A stretch of 64,000 bases of DNA from Acanthosoma haemorrhoidale (lineage: Eukaryota > Arthropoda > Insecta > Hemiptera > Acanthosomatidae): assembly GCA_930367205.1 (NCBI GenBank), contig OV884009.1, positions 86,573,189-86,637,188 on the forward strand, given 5' to 3'. This document shows positions 44,166-55,686 of this stretch, one piece after another. Each line of letters opens with the position of its first letter. Position 1 is the stretch's first letter. The notes beneath the pieces are model-generated. The model saw only the letters and a program-made list of their open reading frames with translations, had not been told where the DNA came from and did no database searches. A program made the position numbers and the translations under genes.

Positions 44166-44468
44166 GTGCAGTACCATAGACGTATTAGCAGTTTAGTTAT
44201 TTTTATATGTTTCGATGAGATAGTCCGGAGATAAAATTATGATAGTTTCAATAAATAATACATATAAATATTACGTAAGCTGATAGCAGTAATGTAAATA
44301 ACGGCAATTAAAAGAAATAATGAGATATGAAATAAAATCTATGATTTTGATTAATGTAATACAGACTACAGCTGACATTTCTTACTATTTAGGGTTTCAG
44401 AAAAACCTGGTCGAGTCAGTCATGACACATTGCCTAAGGAATTTTAAGAAAGTAGATATAATACATAC

Positions 44469-44532
44469 CACGTTTTGGTTTAGCTGACTGACGACGAATT
44501 TTCTTCAACATTTTGTCCATGTCTAGCTGAAC
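44469..44532 (-). CDS. Unknown host gene, penultimate exon
   Basis: This 64-nt exon lies between acceptor TTCTTTTAAG and donor GTATGT. It starts in phase 0 and ends with one base of a split codon, matching its neighbours. It encodes VQLDMDKMLKKIRRQSAKPKR, a strongly basic segment that could be a nuclear-localisation or nucleic-acid-binding patch (inference). The intron to the next exon upstream is about 2.35 kb and contains a LINE relic (44654-45600). Confidence 0.6.
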
Positions 44533-44653
44533 CTTAAAAGAAATAATAATTTAAATAGAGCAGGGGTGGTGAACAAGAAACATATTAAATGGGGTGGAAG
44601 GTGTATGCCTGATATTGACAAATTTATCAACTTTTCTTTTTCAAAAAAACATC

Positions 44654-45600
44654 TTTATTTAAGAAAAAGAAAAATTACTATCTGCCCTAACATACCAAAC
44701 GGTAGATGACATACATTATTGCATTTATAACGTATTTACAAACTCGCATCCATTCTCTCACAATATATTTACTATATATACACATATTGTGTTTTACATG
44801 TTGTGCATTTTCGGATTCAGAACTTGTTTACAAAATCACATTGCTGTGTCTTACATATCGGGTTGTGTCTCTCACACAGTACTTACAATATACAAACATA
44901 CTGCATGAAGGCACAGTCGACCCTCATTAATTTGAATCTCAACAAATTAAAGACAGTTTTATTGGCAACAATTTATCAATACCATGATGACTGTAATTAA
45001 TTACACAGTAGATAATAGTATAAAATTAAATTACAAATATAAATTGGATATATAGTGACATGGATTTAACACATATGTATACTTATAAGATGAGATGACT
45101 GATAGTGTTACAGTATTTTCTGCGCCTGCTTGACCGAAGAGCTGGTTGAATAGTGTTTATGAACATTCAACAGGATTGGTGGTATACGACAACAACCCCT
45201 TTGATGTGTGGAGAGAACCAATATAATACGACCTATAGCCAAATCTGCGCCAACAACCGCCGGTACCTTCACCAATGTCCAATCTTCTATCCACACAAAT
45301 GCCAAATGCTCCTCGGGTCAACAGTTGTGTTTGTGTGCAAGTCACATTCTCTCATGCTGCCATGCATTCCCTGTTTATGTAGGTAGTCATATACAGTCAT
45401 AGCGAGCTCTATTGAAACATACATCAGACATGTACGGAAATATAACATTACTTATACTTATACTCTTAAGTACCATGTGAACGTTGAATATGTAATTAAA
45501 TTGGAAGCCAAAACCCAAATCCCTGTATGTCCATATTGGTGTTACGATGTAGTTTGTATATCGCTTGATGGTTTCCCAATGTTCAACGACGCCCAATTAT
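44654..45600 (-). mobile_element. Degenerate Jockey-like LINE in an intron
   Basis: The minus-strand tail (44790-44654) matches 26390-26254, with GGCAGATAGTAATTTTTC and AAATAAAG. Upstream, near 45540, a broken frame contains TPIWTY and similar pieces of the Jockey thumb region (compare LKPIWTYGIELWG in the J2 element). Many frame breaks. It lies in the same orientation as the host gene, in its third intron. Confidence 0.5.
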
Positions 45601-46885
45601 AGTTTTTATACATTTCTATCCAAGTCGTATTTTTAGTTTTAGTTTTTTTATTTCTTATTTAGAGCTAGAGCTAGCCAAGCTAGGCATCAGTTTAAGTAGA
45701 GTCCAAAGTAATAGTCAATTTGGTTCTAAAATGCATGATGAGGATGTGTCGTGACCAAGTGACGATTTCTGTTGTCTTTATTTTTATTAGCCCTTTATTT
45801 GAGCTCCTTTGAAGTGCTATGAAGTAATGGGGCGATTTGTGATCATAGTTGTATTGTCTTCACTATTGGTTTTGTAAAGAAATAGCGACTAAGTTCTAAA
45901 TTCCTCGGTGACGTTGACGTCACTGGCGTACCGTACCGTTCCAGGCTGTTGAAATCGACCGGAACATAAATGAAATACTTGCTCTCAACTTTTGGGATTT
46001 TAAAACTTTATTTGTTGGGATCCGATAATCGAATCAAAACCTTCTCTAGCGGTTCGGATAAGAAGTAGGATTAAGTTATTTGGTGACGTAGACTACGTTG
46101 TGCCTCTGCATACCATAATGCTACTGCCTTTTACCTGATACTAATGATAACTAAATGAAATTGACAGGTAAGTAGTATAATGCTATGTAAACGAAAAGAA
46201 AAACGTTGTCCGTAAAGAAATATCTAAATGTGATCTCAATGCATTACATAACAGCCGTCTACCGATGCTGCGCCTTACTCCGAAACCACTTTGTATTTGA
46301 AAATACTTTTTCTCATTTCATAAATGAAGTTCACTTTTGATAACAAATATATGAATAGATTATATAGTCTCTGGCGTTTTTAATAGTTTCTCAGCTGTGA
46401 TTTGAGAAATTATACAGGTCTGAAATTTGTCTTATTTCCTATTTTAGTTTGGAATACTACTAGTTGGAAAGGTTTTGGAATACATTTTTGTTTCGATTGG
46501 ATCAATTTTACGTCGAACTCCGCAGTTCCTGCCTAATTAACGTTTGTAATTAAAGTATCTACTAGTAGTAAAAAGGGAAAAGGAAAACTGCATTAATTGA
46601 CCAGGCTATGTTGCTGAGAAAAGTTGTGGTACAAAAATTAAGGTCAATCATAACCAAGTCAGTTAAGGTGAGCTTCTAGCTCATTTAGTGAAAAGTACAT
46701 ATTGACACTTTGGCTTTTTCTCGAAAGTATTCATGAATGTGACAACGTTAATGATCTAATGATGAGATTAGTGTTTAATATTCATTATTAATTTATTTAT
46801 TTTTTGATTTATTTTCATCAGTACCCGGATTAAGAACGTTCTATTAATAAGCTATCACTATATAGACACTTAATGTAGCACTTAC
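45601..46885. other. Intron; nothing recognised
   Basis: AT-rich intron sequence of the minus-strand gene without recognisable coding or repeat features. Confidence 0.4.
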
Positions 46886-47007
46886 TTTGATCTGTTTAAG
46901 GTGAATGCAGGAGAACAACTGAAGGAATTGGCCGGCAGGATAGAGGTTTATATGGTGGATTGAATGAGCGATTTCGATAATCTTATCACCTTTAATGGTT
47001 TCTTTTG
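46886..47007 (-). CDS. Unknown host gene, internal exon
   Basis: This 122-nt exon follows a weak acceptor (GTGATAAG) and ends at a good donor (AAA|GTAAGT). It starts with two bases that complete a split codon and ends in phase 0. The peptide is KETIKGDKIIEIAHSIHHIN followed by LYPAGQFLQLFSCIHLKQIK, a helical, amphipathic-looking sequence. Fully open in the frame required by both neighbours; the other two minus-strand frames are interrupted. Product unknown. Confidence 0.6.
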
Positions 47008-47914
47008 CTTATCACTACACGAGCAGGTAAGTTAAGAAGTAAATCACCACATCAGTATTTAGATAAAACCATGCAAGATGATTATTGTTCAATACGACGC
47101 TTGACGAAATTGTTATTGATATTGTTGCATGGGAGTAACCAATTCAACAGATCCCGAAAGAGCATTAAGGCATATACATACAGTAGTGATCCTTGAGTTT
47201 CAAACTAATTTCTGGCTGTTAGTTAAAAGTTGTTAATTAACAAATCATCACTAAATCTTAACTAGCTGTTTATACGATTAACATTTATTTATCTTCCTCG
47301 GCTTCCGTCCGAGAAGTGGATACATGTCCGTATCTTCCGGTTGGTGCTGTCGACTTGATTTCGGTCTTATTCGATTCAGCGCACATAAATACGTTATATT
47401 ATGAATATGAAAAGGGGGCCAGTGAAAATTTAAACTGGGAGGGGGCTAAATACCACATTTAGTACTATAAACATGTATACAAAGTGCTTCAGTGTAGTAC
47501 TAGGAGGAAAAAAGACAACATTTGACCCTTTTTAATGGGTAACCGTTGTTGATATCCTATCCAAATTGGGAAGCCAGCACCTTCTTACAACTAGGCTAAA
47601 TATCATGCTCGATATTTTTAGTTGTCTTATATTGGCTCTTTAGAAAGCTTTGCCTGAATAATTTTTTCTAGTACTATATTCACATCAAATGATGCATGGT
47701 TGACCAATCAATCCTATGTTAAAGCAGCAGCATCAATTTAGGATTTCCAGTGAATTTTACGTTTATTTTTTGACTTCGAGAACAACATTCATCAAACTTT
47801 TACTTTGGTATACCATAATATTATTTATTTTCTAGATTGATATACTTATTGTCATTGTAATAGTAAATAAACCATATAACTATCATCTATATTCAATAAA
47901 AAGTTCGCTCTTAC

Positions 47915-48073
47915 CATACGTACGTACAACCTGCACTCTTTTGTTGAAGTTTCTATGTCTTCTATTAACAACACCTAAGATGGTTGTTTGAACATCCTCT
48001 GATAAATGGTGAATTTTTCCATTCACATACTGTTCCATTAAGCGGTCATGTTCAAATAATATCTCGCAAATAA
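47915..48073 (-). CDS. Unknown host gene, internal exon
   Basis: This 159-nt exon follows acceptor CCCCTACGCAG and ends at donor TATG|GTAAGA. It starts with two bases of a split codon, then 52 codons, then one base, fitting the next exon exactly. The peptide begins ICEILFEHDRLMEQYVNGKI and ends NFNKRVQVVRTY; it is rich in charged residues and likely helical. Product unknown. It is the best-looking exon of the model. Confidence 0.65.
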
Positions 48074-48614
48074 CTGCGTAGGGGATATATGTATATATGT
48101 GTGTGTATGTATACCTGTTGAAAAATCGCCTAGAAGCTTTTTGTAGTTTTATTTAAATTGCCGTTTTTATGTGAATGCAACAATTAATTTTTCTGAAATT
48201 TTCTTTTTACACTGTAGCAAAATGCTTTATCCTATGGTGTAATGTTGCCTACATTCGAATATTCGTTTCTTCAAATGTCAAGAGCCTCACACGCCTGGTT
48301 GTTTTGCAATTAAATTGAACAAAAGGCGTTCAAGTTACTCAAAGCCGAAAGAGGTGAAAATGTTGTCAGTCGGCATTTCATTTCCTATTTCTACTGTGTT
48401 TCTTTCGCACATGTGTTTACACGACGTTCTAATCCCCAATTAGAAGTTTATTATTTGGTGAATAGGTCCCGGATAAAAATGATATTTTTCTTAAGCTTCA
48501 GTTCGTTCGCCGTTGATTGAAGTGCGAATTGTGAAAACGTGTTCTACATATATATTATATATAATAATAATAATGTATATATGTATAATAATAACGTATG
48601 TATGTATATATATA
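48074..48614. other. Intron; nothing recognised
   Basis: AT-rich sequence with TA/TG-rich microsatellite near 48545-48620. Confidence 0.4.
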
Positions 48615-48800
48615 TATATGCAACTTCATGTTCACCTACCCACACCAGCAGCGATTAGATGTTCAGGAAGCTAATCAGCATTGGTAGAAGTTGGGACATT
48701 CCCGGCCACAGATCATGCTGCAGTGTCCCGTGGGATATTGAGTCAAAACCCTGCTTAGGTATGTTCTTGTTGAAGTTCTGACTGTTGTTTTGCAAGGGAA
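48615..48800 (-). mobile_element. J1 LINE reverse transcriptase fragment
   Basis: In the minus strand a stretch encodes GFDSISHGTL and, after small changes, LLVWVGE. This matches FDSVSHGTLCQML and RVWVGD of the copy at 1-617. Short, broken and without its own 3' end. It lies in the first intron of the proposed host gene. Confidence 0.55.
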
Positions 48801-49004
48801 AACATTCTGTGCTAAGGATGTGTCGAGCCTTTTTTTCCTTCCCAACCCCTTAAAAAATTTATTGAAACTAATATACTAAATGAACCAGGGTTGTAATTGA
48901 GGCCACCAGTTGGCCTAGGAGACTCGTAAAATCTAGGTGGGGCCACGTTGAGGGGGCTATGCTGCCCTGCAAGTACTTTTTGACGAGGAGTCGGTGCTCT
49001 AAGC

Positions 49005-49591
49005 TTTTTTTTTTTTGTTTGTTATTTTGTTTCAAAACCCCGTAATTCAAAAAAATGAACAATAACTTGAACAAATTTATGGCTCCTTTTCCTGCATAGC
49101 ATAACATGCATTTGAAGGAGGGTAGAATTACAAACATTTTTCAGTTTATAGTTAAAATTAAAAAAACAATAGACTGGACAAGGTGATGGGGCTCACCTTC
49201 GGGTTAAAATAAGGGAAAATAACTAAACTTACAAACTATAACGTTTCTGCCTCGACTGCTTGCTGCCATCGATGGTGGAACGGGGCTGGAGTAATCGTGT
49301 TGAACACGGGGTTTGTCATGTTTTGTAGGGAGTCAAAGAATTCATCTACCGTAAGCAGCTCAAAGTTCTCGTGTAATTCGTAGTAATATAGTGTCTAGCT
49401 GTCGCTTCAGTCAAATGACGAAAAAGCGGTACACCGTACAGCAGAACAGGCCTGAGTACACTCTTATATATCAGCTTAAGTTGTAATGACAAATTGGGTG
49501 ATGTTAATAGATGCGTGAGCTGGTAAGACTTCCTGCGTGTTTGCTTTAGTTTCCTGGCAAAATGGCCGCTAAAACGGAAGTGACGGTCCAT
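49005..49591 (-). mobile_element. J1 LINE 3' fragment
   Basis: The minus-strand frame 49591-49346 reads MDRHFRFSGHFARKLKQTRR and then LTSPNLSLQLKLIYKSVLRPVLLYG, matching the C-terminal part of 1-1053. Its 3' untranslated region has the hairpin AAGGTGA/TCACCTT (49180-49199, loop GCCCCA in RNA sense), a second imperfect CTCCTT...AGGAG hairpin near 49090-49125, and ends at an A tract (T run 49005-49016). It is truncated at about 49600 on the 5' side. Confidence 0.75.
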
Positions 49592-51089
49592 ACTCTAGCC
49601 TCGGGTCAGGGGCCGTTTTATCCAAGCGTTGCCCTGGTGTTATCTTGGTGCCTTCCTCCGGTTCTGTTATCTTGGTGTGTTCCTCCCTTGACCGGTGCTG
49701 GCTACTTCCTGTGGTTTCTGCTTTCTGGTCGGGTCTCCTTTGCTGCTTTTTCAGCAGTTCTTGCCTGTGGGCCAGAGAGGTGCCATGTGTGGTCCCTGGC
49801 AATATGCGCAGATCAAGACAACCTTATCGCGAGTGCACTGGGCAGTCGCCTCTTGAGGGCTTCTCATCCACTATTGCCTACTAAACACCTCCAGTCCCTT
49901 ATAAAATTATCTTTATTGTTAACATATTTTAACTTTTGACACGTCCATTTCACTTTAAAAAAATTTCTCTTTCTAAAATATATTACATCACCTACCTACG
50001 GTGATTATTGCTGAAACTACACATTCCTAATTAACATAAAGTAAAATTATTCATAAGATATGACACATATTTCACATTGTATATTCTTTGATACCGTTCC
50101 AGCATTTTAAAAATATTTTAACTTCCAAAAGCGTGGAATCAAAAAGTCGATCTTCAGTGACTCGTGTACTTTCAGTCAAAAGTATCCAGAATTTTATTTT
50201 ATGGTTATTTCTGAATTTTTATGAAGTACTTAATTTCGCTTATATATATTTCCAAAAATATAAAGTTCGGTCTAAGGAAAAAAAAAGAAAATTATATCAT
50301 GGGGTTAGTCAAAAAATATGATCTCGAGAAAACGCTGATCAAAGATTTTTTCTTTTAGTTTCTTTGGTACTAACATCATTTTATCAAATATCACTGGGGT
50401 TTTTTTTCGCAAAGCATGAACTAGTCTTGGTTTTGATATGCTTATTTTATATTATTTTCCTGAGGAATGATACCTGTTTATACTACTAGAGTAATTGTTT
50501 TGATTACAAAACTTTGAAAAAAAAAATAAATTATGACTTAATGGGGTTTTACCAGTTGAAATATCTCCTCTTTGTGGCCGAGAAGAGGTCACAAAATCGC
50601 TACTTTTGACTTGTAAGCCCACGATATAATGTGTACAAATAAGGTATTAATTGAACTATGATCTTCATTATATCAGGATTTCAGTTGTCAAGACCTGCTG
50701 CTTGTTCTCTCCCCTGAGAATACCTGCCACATCCTGCACGGGTTATTTTTGAAGAACCTCAAAAATGTTTCTCTGAGGGATGGGTATCCTCTTGATTGAA
50801 ATAGTAGCAAAGTCGGATAAGAAAATCCGCTTGGTTGAGAGGAAACAGCGCTTCAGGGGTTCCATGTACCTGGCAACTGGAGGCAGAGACGAAGACCGGC
50901 TGTTGTTTTGGCGTTGCGGAAATGAAGCCGGCTCCTGAGAGGCTGTAAATTATCGATTGGGTGACCAGAGACAGGACCCACGATCTGACGCCTCCACGCC
51001 AGGCCATGCGCTCTCGGCAAACCGTCCTTACTTCTTTCTCCACTCATGCCAGTCTTCTGTACTTTCGGTACCGGAGTAGAGATCATTCA
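49592..51089. other. Unassigned, with two GC-richer blocks
   Basis: Blocks at 49600-49900 and 50690-51090 have raised GC and open frames on both strands but no domain I recognise. They may be old LINE material. The rest is AT-rich. Confidence 0.3.
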
Positions 51090-51689
51090 ATACCTCCATT
51101 CAACATCCCAGTACACTTTCAACATGTAGATTGAATAAAATTGATTTATGGACTAATCCAATGATAATCGACGAAAATTTCGTTACATAAATGTTTAAAC
51201 ATATATTTTATTCTTCAGTGTGTACTACTCTCAAACGGAGACGCTTGTATTTTTGAAGTTATATATGTTAGAAAAAAAGCTTGGAGTCTCTCAAAGTATA
51301 CTAGTGTTATTTATAAGCCATCCTCAGACGACGTTAAGCATGCTCAGGGGCCATCAGGGCTGCAATTTGGAACAAGATGTATTTATTACATATTAATAAC
51401 ATGATATAAGAACGCAATACAATAAGGCTTAATTTGATAAATAATAAGATTGGAAAACTTCGCAAAGAGTATAAAAAACACATATGTGAAAGATATCTTT
51501 TCAATTTTTATTAATTTATTGTTGTTTAAGCTTACTCTAAAAAAATTAATATTTTAAGATAATAAATCATTGCATGAAAAAGTTACTTTTTTAAAAACAA
51601 AACTATTTATTAAACCCATAAATTATAAAGGTATATAAAAACTTCCCCGGATAATTCAAAATAAAAAAAATAATATCTATATTTTATAA

Positions 51690-52415
51690 GCAAATTATTT
51701 CGCCTCATCCCGATCCGTCAACCGCATCCAGGAACCTCCAAAATCACCTCAAAGGGATAGAGAGCTGGTGCAACCAATAGTGCTCACACTAGAAAACAAA
51801 CTTCACAAAAAAAAACAAATACTTGTTAAAAGCAATTGATAGAATAGAACGTAGGGGTACAAGCAAACCGTCGAACATCAAACGAATCCAAACATCCAAA
51901 GTTCTCAGAACTGCAGTTGACGCACTCTTTTACATTCCAAACTCATCCCATCACAGATATCTCAATGTGCCAACCCCCCTCAACCTTATATCCTCAAGAT
52001 TTACCAAATTCCACAAAATTTTATCGGCTCATCCAAATTATTTTGTCAACTCCTTATCCAGTAACACTCATCCATACACTCCTCCTCGTCACCTAAAACG
52101 GCGGTTACCTCGTGATATATTAAAAATAGATATGTAAGTCATGGCGTCCTGGCACTGGCCATCATGCCCTGCGTCTGTGACTCTCTTCTTCTTCTCTCTC
52201 TCTCTCTCTCTGGTCTTCACCAGAAGGCGAAACGGTCAAAGAAGGAGGCAGAAGGAGCTCCACCGTCCCTTCCGCCATCTTGTTGGGAGAATTGCCTTGC
52301 GAGAGGGGGCAGAATTGTTATGTATATATTGTATGAATGGAATTGTACATAGTTTGAATGAATTATTACATCACAATTAATAAGGATACCTAAGAAAATA
52401 GTAATTTTCTAATAA
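51690..52415 (+). mobile_element. J2-like Jockey LINE 3' fragment
   Basis: Coding remnants start with SSHPDPSTASRNLQNHLKGI-like sequence and continue with SNIKRIQTSKVLRTAVDALF and RFTKFHKILSAHP-type sequence up to RRLPRDIL near 52120. These match the C-terminal reverse transcriptase region of the element at 9490-10149. A 3' untranslated region follows to about 52415 with ATGAATGG-like words and AATAAAG. Several frame breaks. Confidence 0.7.
51992..52117 (+). repeat. 126-bp duplicated block, copy A
   Basis: Differs from 52782-52907 at two positions that I can see (CAC for GAA in 'catacactcc'/'catagaatcc'). It encodes part of the J2-like LINE C-terminus. Confidence 0.85.
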
Positions 52416-52448
52416 AGATCTTCTATTCAAATGTATCATATCTGACAA
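52416..52448 (+). repeat. 33-bp duplicated block, copy A
   Basis: AGATCTTCTATTCAAATG... is exactly repeated at 53122-53154. It begins directly at the end of the LINE tail. Confidence 0.85.
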
Positions 52449-52781
52449 GAATCGTGTTATATAATTGTGACATTAATTTCATAATACTTCAGTTTATTCA
52501 TGTAACAACACCAGTCACTGAAAAAAAGTAGCTAAAATGTAGCTAATTCGTTTGCGTTACCTTATTCAAATGTTGTCAATTATTAAAGTTTGAGGAATGA
52601 GACCTACTTTTTATAAGTTCATTTTTTTTGTGCACTCTTCCATGAGTTATGAAAAACTTACAGGACATGCATTCATTCCTTCACGTCGAACAGAAGCTGG
52701 AAACCCCCTTTAAAAGTATTAATGTTTAACGAACCACCTAAGAAAACATAAAAAATAATTTATGCAAAAAGAAAACGTATA

Positions 52782-52907
52782 CCTCAAGATTTACCAAATT
52801 CCACAAAATTTTATCGGCTCATCCAAATTATTTTGTCAACTCCTTATCCAGTAACACTCATCCATAGAATCCTCCTCGTCACCTAAAACGGCGGTTACCT
52901 CGTGATA
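52782..52907 (+). repeat. 126-bp duplicated block, copy B
   Basis: Near-identical copy of 51992-52117 in the same orientation, 790 bp away. The sequences flanking the two copies are unrelated. Confidence 0.85.
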
Positions 52908-53121
52908 CGTATGTAATGAAAAACGAAATGGCAATACAACTAGATTCAGGAATAACATCTCGAAATAAAACATAGAACTGGTGAAAAATATATGTTCTTT
53001 GATGAATTTACATCTTGTTGAATATGTATGTTCGTAGATGTAATTATGGGACACAAACCTATAATGACCTATAATTGTGCCCGTCGACCGTTACATGTGA
53101 GCGCGCCGTATACGTTCGCGG

Positions 53122-53154
53122 AGATCTTCTATTCAAATGTATCATATCTGACAA
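53122..53154 (+). repeat. 33-bp duplicated block, copy B
   Basis: Exact copy of 52416-52448. It lies 214 bases after the 126-bp block, against 298 bases in copy A. Confidence 0.85.
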
Positions 53155-53234
53155 TGCATGTTTGTTGGCACATAAAAAAACATTACCCTTTCAATAAAAT
53201 AATATATATATGTAAGTTTGAACGTTACCGCTAA

Positions 53235-54933
53235 TTATTTTATTTGTTCCGGCATTTGTGCACCGCGGCCTCAGTGAGACCTATTGTGCGCCGTCCATGT
53301 CCCTGTCCTATATATGTGACAGGCCCACGGCCTTTGCAAATCTGAGGATACTGAGTGGATCCATCAGTTCACATAGTTTGGGGTCTACAATGCGATCACT
53401 ACCAAAGTGAAGGTATCGCCTTCTAGCTAGGTTATCACAGTCACATATTATGTGACGTGCCGTTTCTCCCTCTTTCTTGCAGAATCTGCAGATTGGTGAT
53501 CCCACTATCCCCAAATTAAAGAGGTGTTTGTTTAACCGACAGTGACCTGTATAGAGTCCTGTCACACTTTTGAGTGTCCACCTGTCCATTGATAGAAGTA
53601 CTGAGCTTCTTTTCTTACAGGGTCCATCAAGAAACAGTTTCGAGTGTTCCTGTTTCTTAGTTTCTCTCCAAGAGAGTCTTGCCCTGTCCTCTAAAGCTAA
53701 TTTTATACGCCTTTTAGCGTAGCTGAGGCTGATACCACATATGGGTTCAGGTGCAAGAGGTGTCTGTTCTGAGCCCACCCTTGCAAGGCCATCTGCCTTT
53801 TCATTGCCTGTGATGCCTGTGTGTCCTGGCACCCAGTCGATTCTAACCTTATTGGCTAGCGAGAGTGTGTTTAGGTTGTTTTTACACTCCTCAACCAAAT
53901 AAGATCTGGTCGTATAGCTTCTCAGGGCGCCAATGGCTGCCTGGCTATCCATGAAAATTGTGATCAGTCTGTTTCTTACACCCTCCCCAATTAAGGTTTG
54001 GGTACAGACATTGATCGCCATCACTTCGGCCTGAAAGACCGAGGTGTGTCTACCTAAAGGAATAGAAATCCCAGATTCTGGTTTATCTTTCCTCCATATG
54101 CCGGCCCCTGATCCGTTTTCTGTTAGTGAGCCGTCTGTATAGCAATTAATCCCATTACACAGTTTATGTGGTTTGGTCTTTGTGTTTACCGCACAGTATA
54201 AGACGTCTGTGTGTTTCTTAACTTGTAGGTCAGAGTGCATTGACAGCACCTCGTCCTCATCAATTCTTCTGAACAAGTTCCCATGCCCCATGTGGGTCAT
54301 GACTTTGGATCTTGTTCCTGATTTCGCAAGTCTGTAAGCCACGTTCAAGGCTTGCGCTTCTACTTCTATGTGCAGTGGATTCAAGTTCAATAAGACTTCC
54401 ATTGCAGCAGTAGGAGTTGTACTCATGGCACCAGTAATCATGAGACATGAAAGCCTCTGTAATTTGCCAAGCAAAGTTCTATTTTTACTAATGCTACCTC
54501 TGTGCCACCACACCATAGAGGCATAGAGCACCATTGGTCTCACTGCTGCGGTATATAGCCAGAATAACATTCTGGGTTGTAGTCCCCAGGTCCTACCCAC
54601 AGCCCTTTTACATGCATAGAGGCATCGTAGTGCCTTCATAGTAGTATTCCTGATGTGTTTAGACCAGTCCAATTTACTATCCAGAGTAACCCCTAGATGC
54701 TTTACCTCACTACAAATGCTTACCTGTGTCCCCCCTATATAGGGTGGTCTAACTATAGCATTTCTTTTGTTAGTGAAGATACAGAGATTTATCTTCTGGG
54801 GATTGATTCCTAAACCATTCTTTTCACACCAATCCCTCAAAAGATCCATCGATGCGGAAAGCAACTCAGAAATGGTTTCTGAGAACTTGCCCCCTATGAG
54901 CACAGCAATGTCATCAGCATATCCCTGTGCGTA
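53235..54933 (-). mobile_element. RNase H-bearing LINE, 5'-truncated, with 15-bp target duplication
   Basis: The direct repeat GAACGTTACCGCTAA occurs at 53220-53234 and 54934-54948 and brackets the element. The minus-strand element starts inside the reverse transcriptase (just before the YADD motif) and ends with an AAATAAAATAA-like tail. Domain content (RT end, RNase H, C-terminal zinc motif) suggests the I/Loa group of LINEs. The young look (clean duplication, open frame) contrasts with the J1/J2 relics nearby. It lies in the proposed first intron of the host gene. Confidence 0.88.
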
Positions 54934-54960
54934 GAACGTTACCGCTAAACTTCGGCACAT
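53308..54960 (-). CDS. Truncated LINE ORF2: RT C-terminus, RNase H, zinc motif
   Basis: The frame of 550 codons is uninterrupted. Residues 1-9 (MCRSLAVTF) come from flanking DNA including the target duplication; element sequence starts at about residue 10. YADDIAVL near 14-21 is the RT catalytic motif. RNase H has the four acidic residues in CYTDGS (about 276), FQAEVMAI, IFMDSQAA (about 338) and NEKADGLA (about 387), the last preceded by WVPGHTG. A CCHC-like motif, CRFCKKEGETARHIICDC, follows at about 490-508. The product lacks endonuclease and most of the polymerase, but the RNase H looks complete. Whether it is expressed is unknown. Confidence 0.85.
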   Translation of the reverse strand: MCRSLAVTFYAQGYADDIAVLIGGKFSETISELLSASMDLLRDWCEKNGLGINPQKINLCIFTNKRNAIVRPPYIGGTQVSICSEVKHLGVTLDSKLDWSKHIRNTTMKALRCLYACKRAVGRTWGLQPRMLFWLYTAAVRPMVLYASMVWWHRGSISKNRTLLGKLQRLSCLMITGAMSTTPTAAMEVLLNLNPLHIEVEAQALNVAYRLAKSGTRSKVMTHMGHGNLFRRIDEDEVLSMHSDLQVKKHTDVLYCAVNTKTKPHKLCNGINCYTDGSLTENGSGAGIWRKDKPESGISIPLGRHTSVFQAEVMAINVCTQTLIGEGVRNRLITIFMDSQAAIGALRSYTTRSYLVEECKNNLNTLSLANKVRIDWVPGHTGITGNEKADGLARVGSEQTPLAPEPICGISLSYAKRRIKLALEDRARLSWRETKKQEHSKLFLDGPCKKRSSVLLSMDRWTLKSVTGLYTGHCRLNKHLFNLGIVGSPICRFCKKEGETARHIICDCDNLARRRYLHFGSDRIVDPKLCELMDPLSILRFAKAVGLSHI

Positions 54961-55452
54961 ATGTTAGGTGTCTCTACAGAAGACGCTTGTATCAAGGACG
55001 CTCCGAGCTGTAACCTGGTGAATAACAGTACTCTTGTTAAGACAATGATCAACGCTTATTATCGACAATTGTATTGATTCAGGTTAGTTTTAAGTTTATT
55101 GTAATATTTGTAGCGCGAGCTAATGTGTACATATGTTTAATATTACAGTTCTAAACTACATCTGCAAGTGTTCGATTTATAACCTGACAACCTCCACCTC
55201 CTTTAAGTTTCTGAATTCGAAGCTTACATATATTTTTTTATATATACATATTTTATATAAATTTGTTTTTAAAAATATTTATTAGTTAATTAGTTAGATA
55301 AGTACACGCTTATTGGTTTGGAAATAATTATTTATTTGCATGGTACCATTTTAAAAATACTTCTATCCTCAACTCAGTTATTTGTCCATATTTTTTTAAA
55401 CAGTGTTTCCTAATTCATTATTTTTTAAATACTTTGTTATTTTAATTCCAAA
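54961..55452. other. No gene seen
   Basis: AT-rich sequence, target-site flank of the LINE. Confidence 0.4.
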
Positions 55453-55686
55453 ATGAGTAAATCGAGTAAAAGAAAACGAACCTATAATTTTAGCACTGTG
55501 GAATCATATTGTTTTGTCACTTTTAAAGGTAAATGTTTTCGTTTGTTGTGTAGCAGTAGCTTTGCAGTGACAAAAAACCTTATGTTCAACGTGACTTGCA
55601 GACATTTTATGCCACTTTTAATTCAAGCTGTAACTAGGGTCGGCAGTAATGCTAAAAAGCATCAAATTGGCCAAGTTTTACTTTAA
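55453..55686 (+). pseudogene. Possible hAT/ZBED-type transposase N-terminus
   Basis: The frame of 77 codons starts MSKSSKRKRTYNF and contains FKGKCFRLLCSSSFAVTKN and CRHFMPLL. This recalls the N-terminus and BED-type zinc finger of hAT-derived proteins (a basic start, then KGKCVCLLC-like and RHF). The cysteine spacing is not right (C-x4-C), and no transposase body follows, so this would be a short relic at best. Confidence 0.3.
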
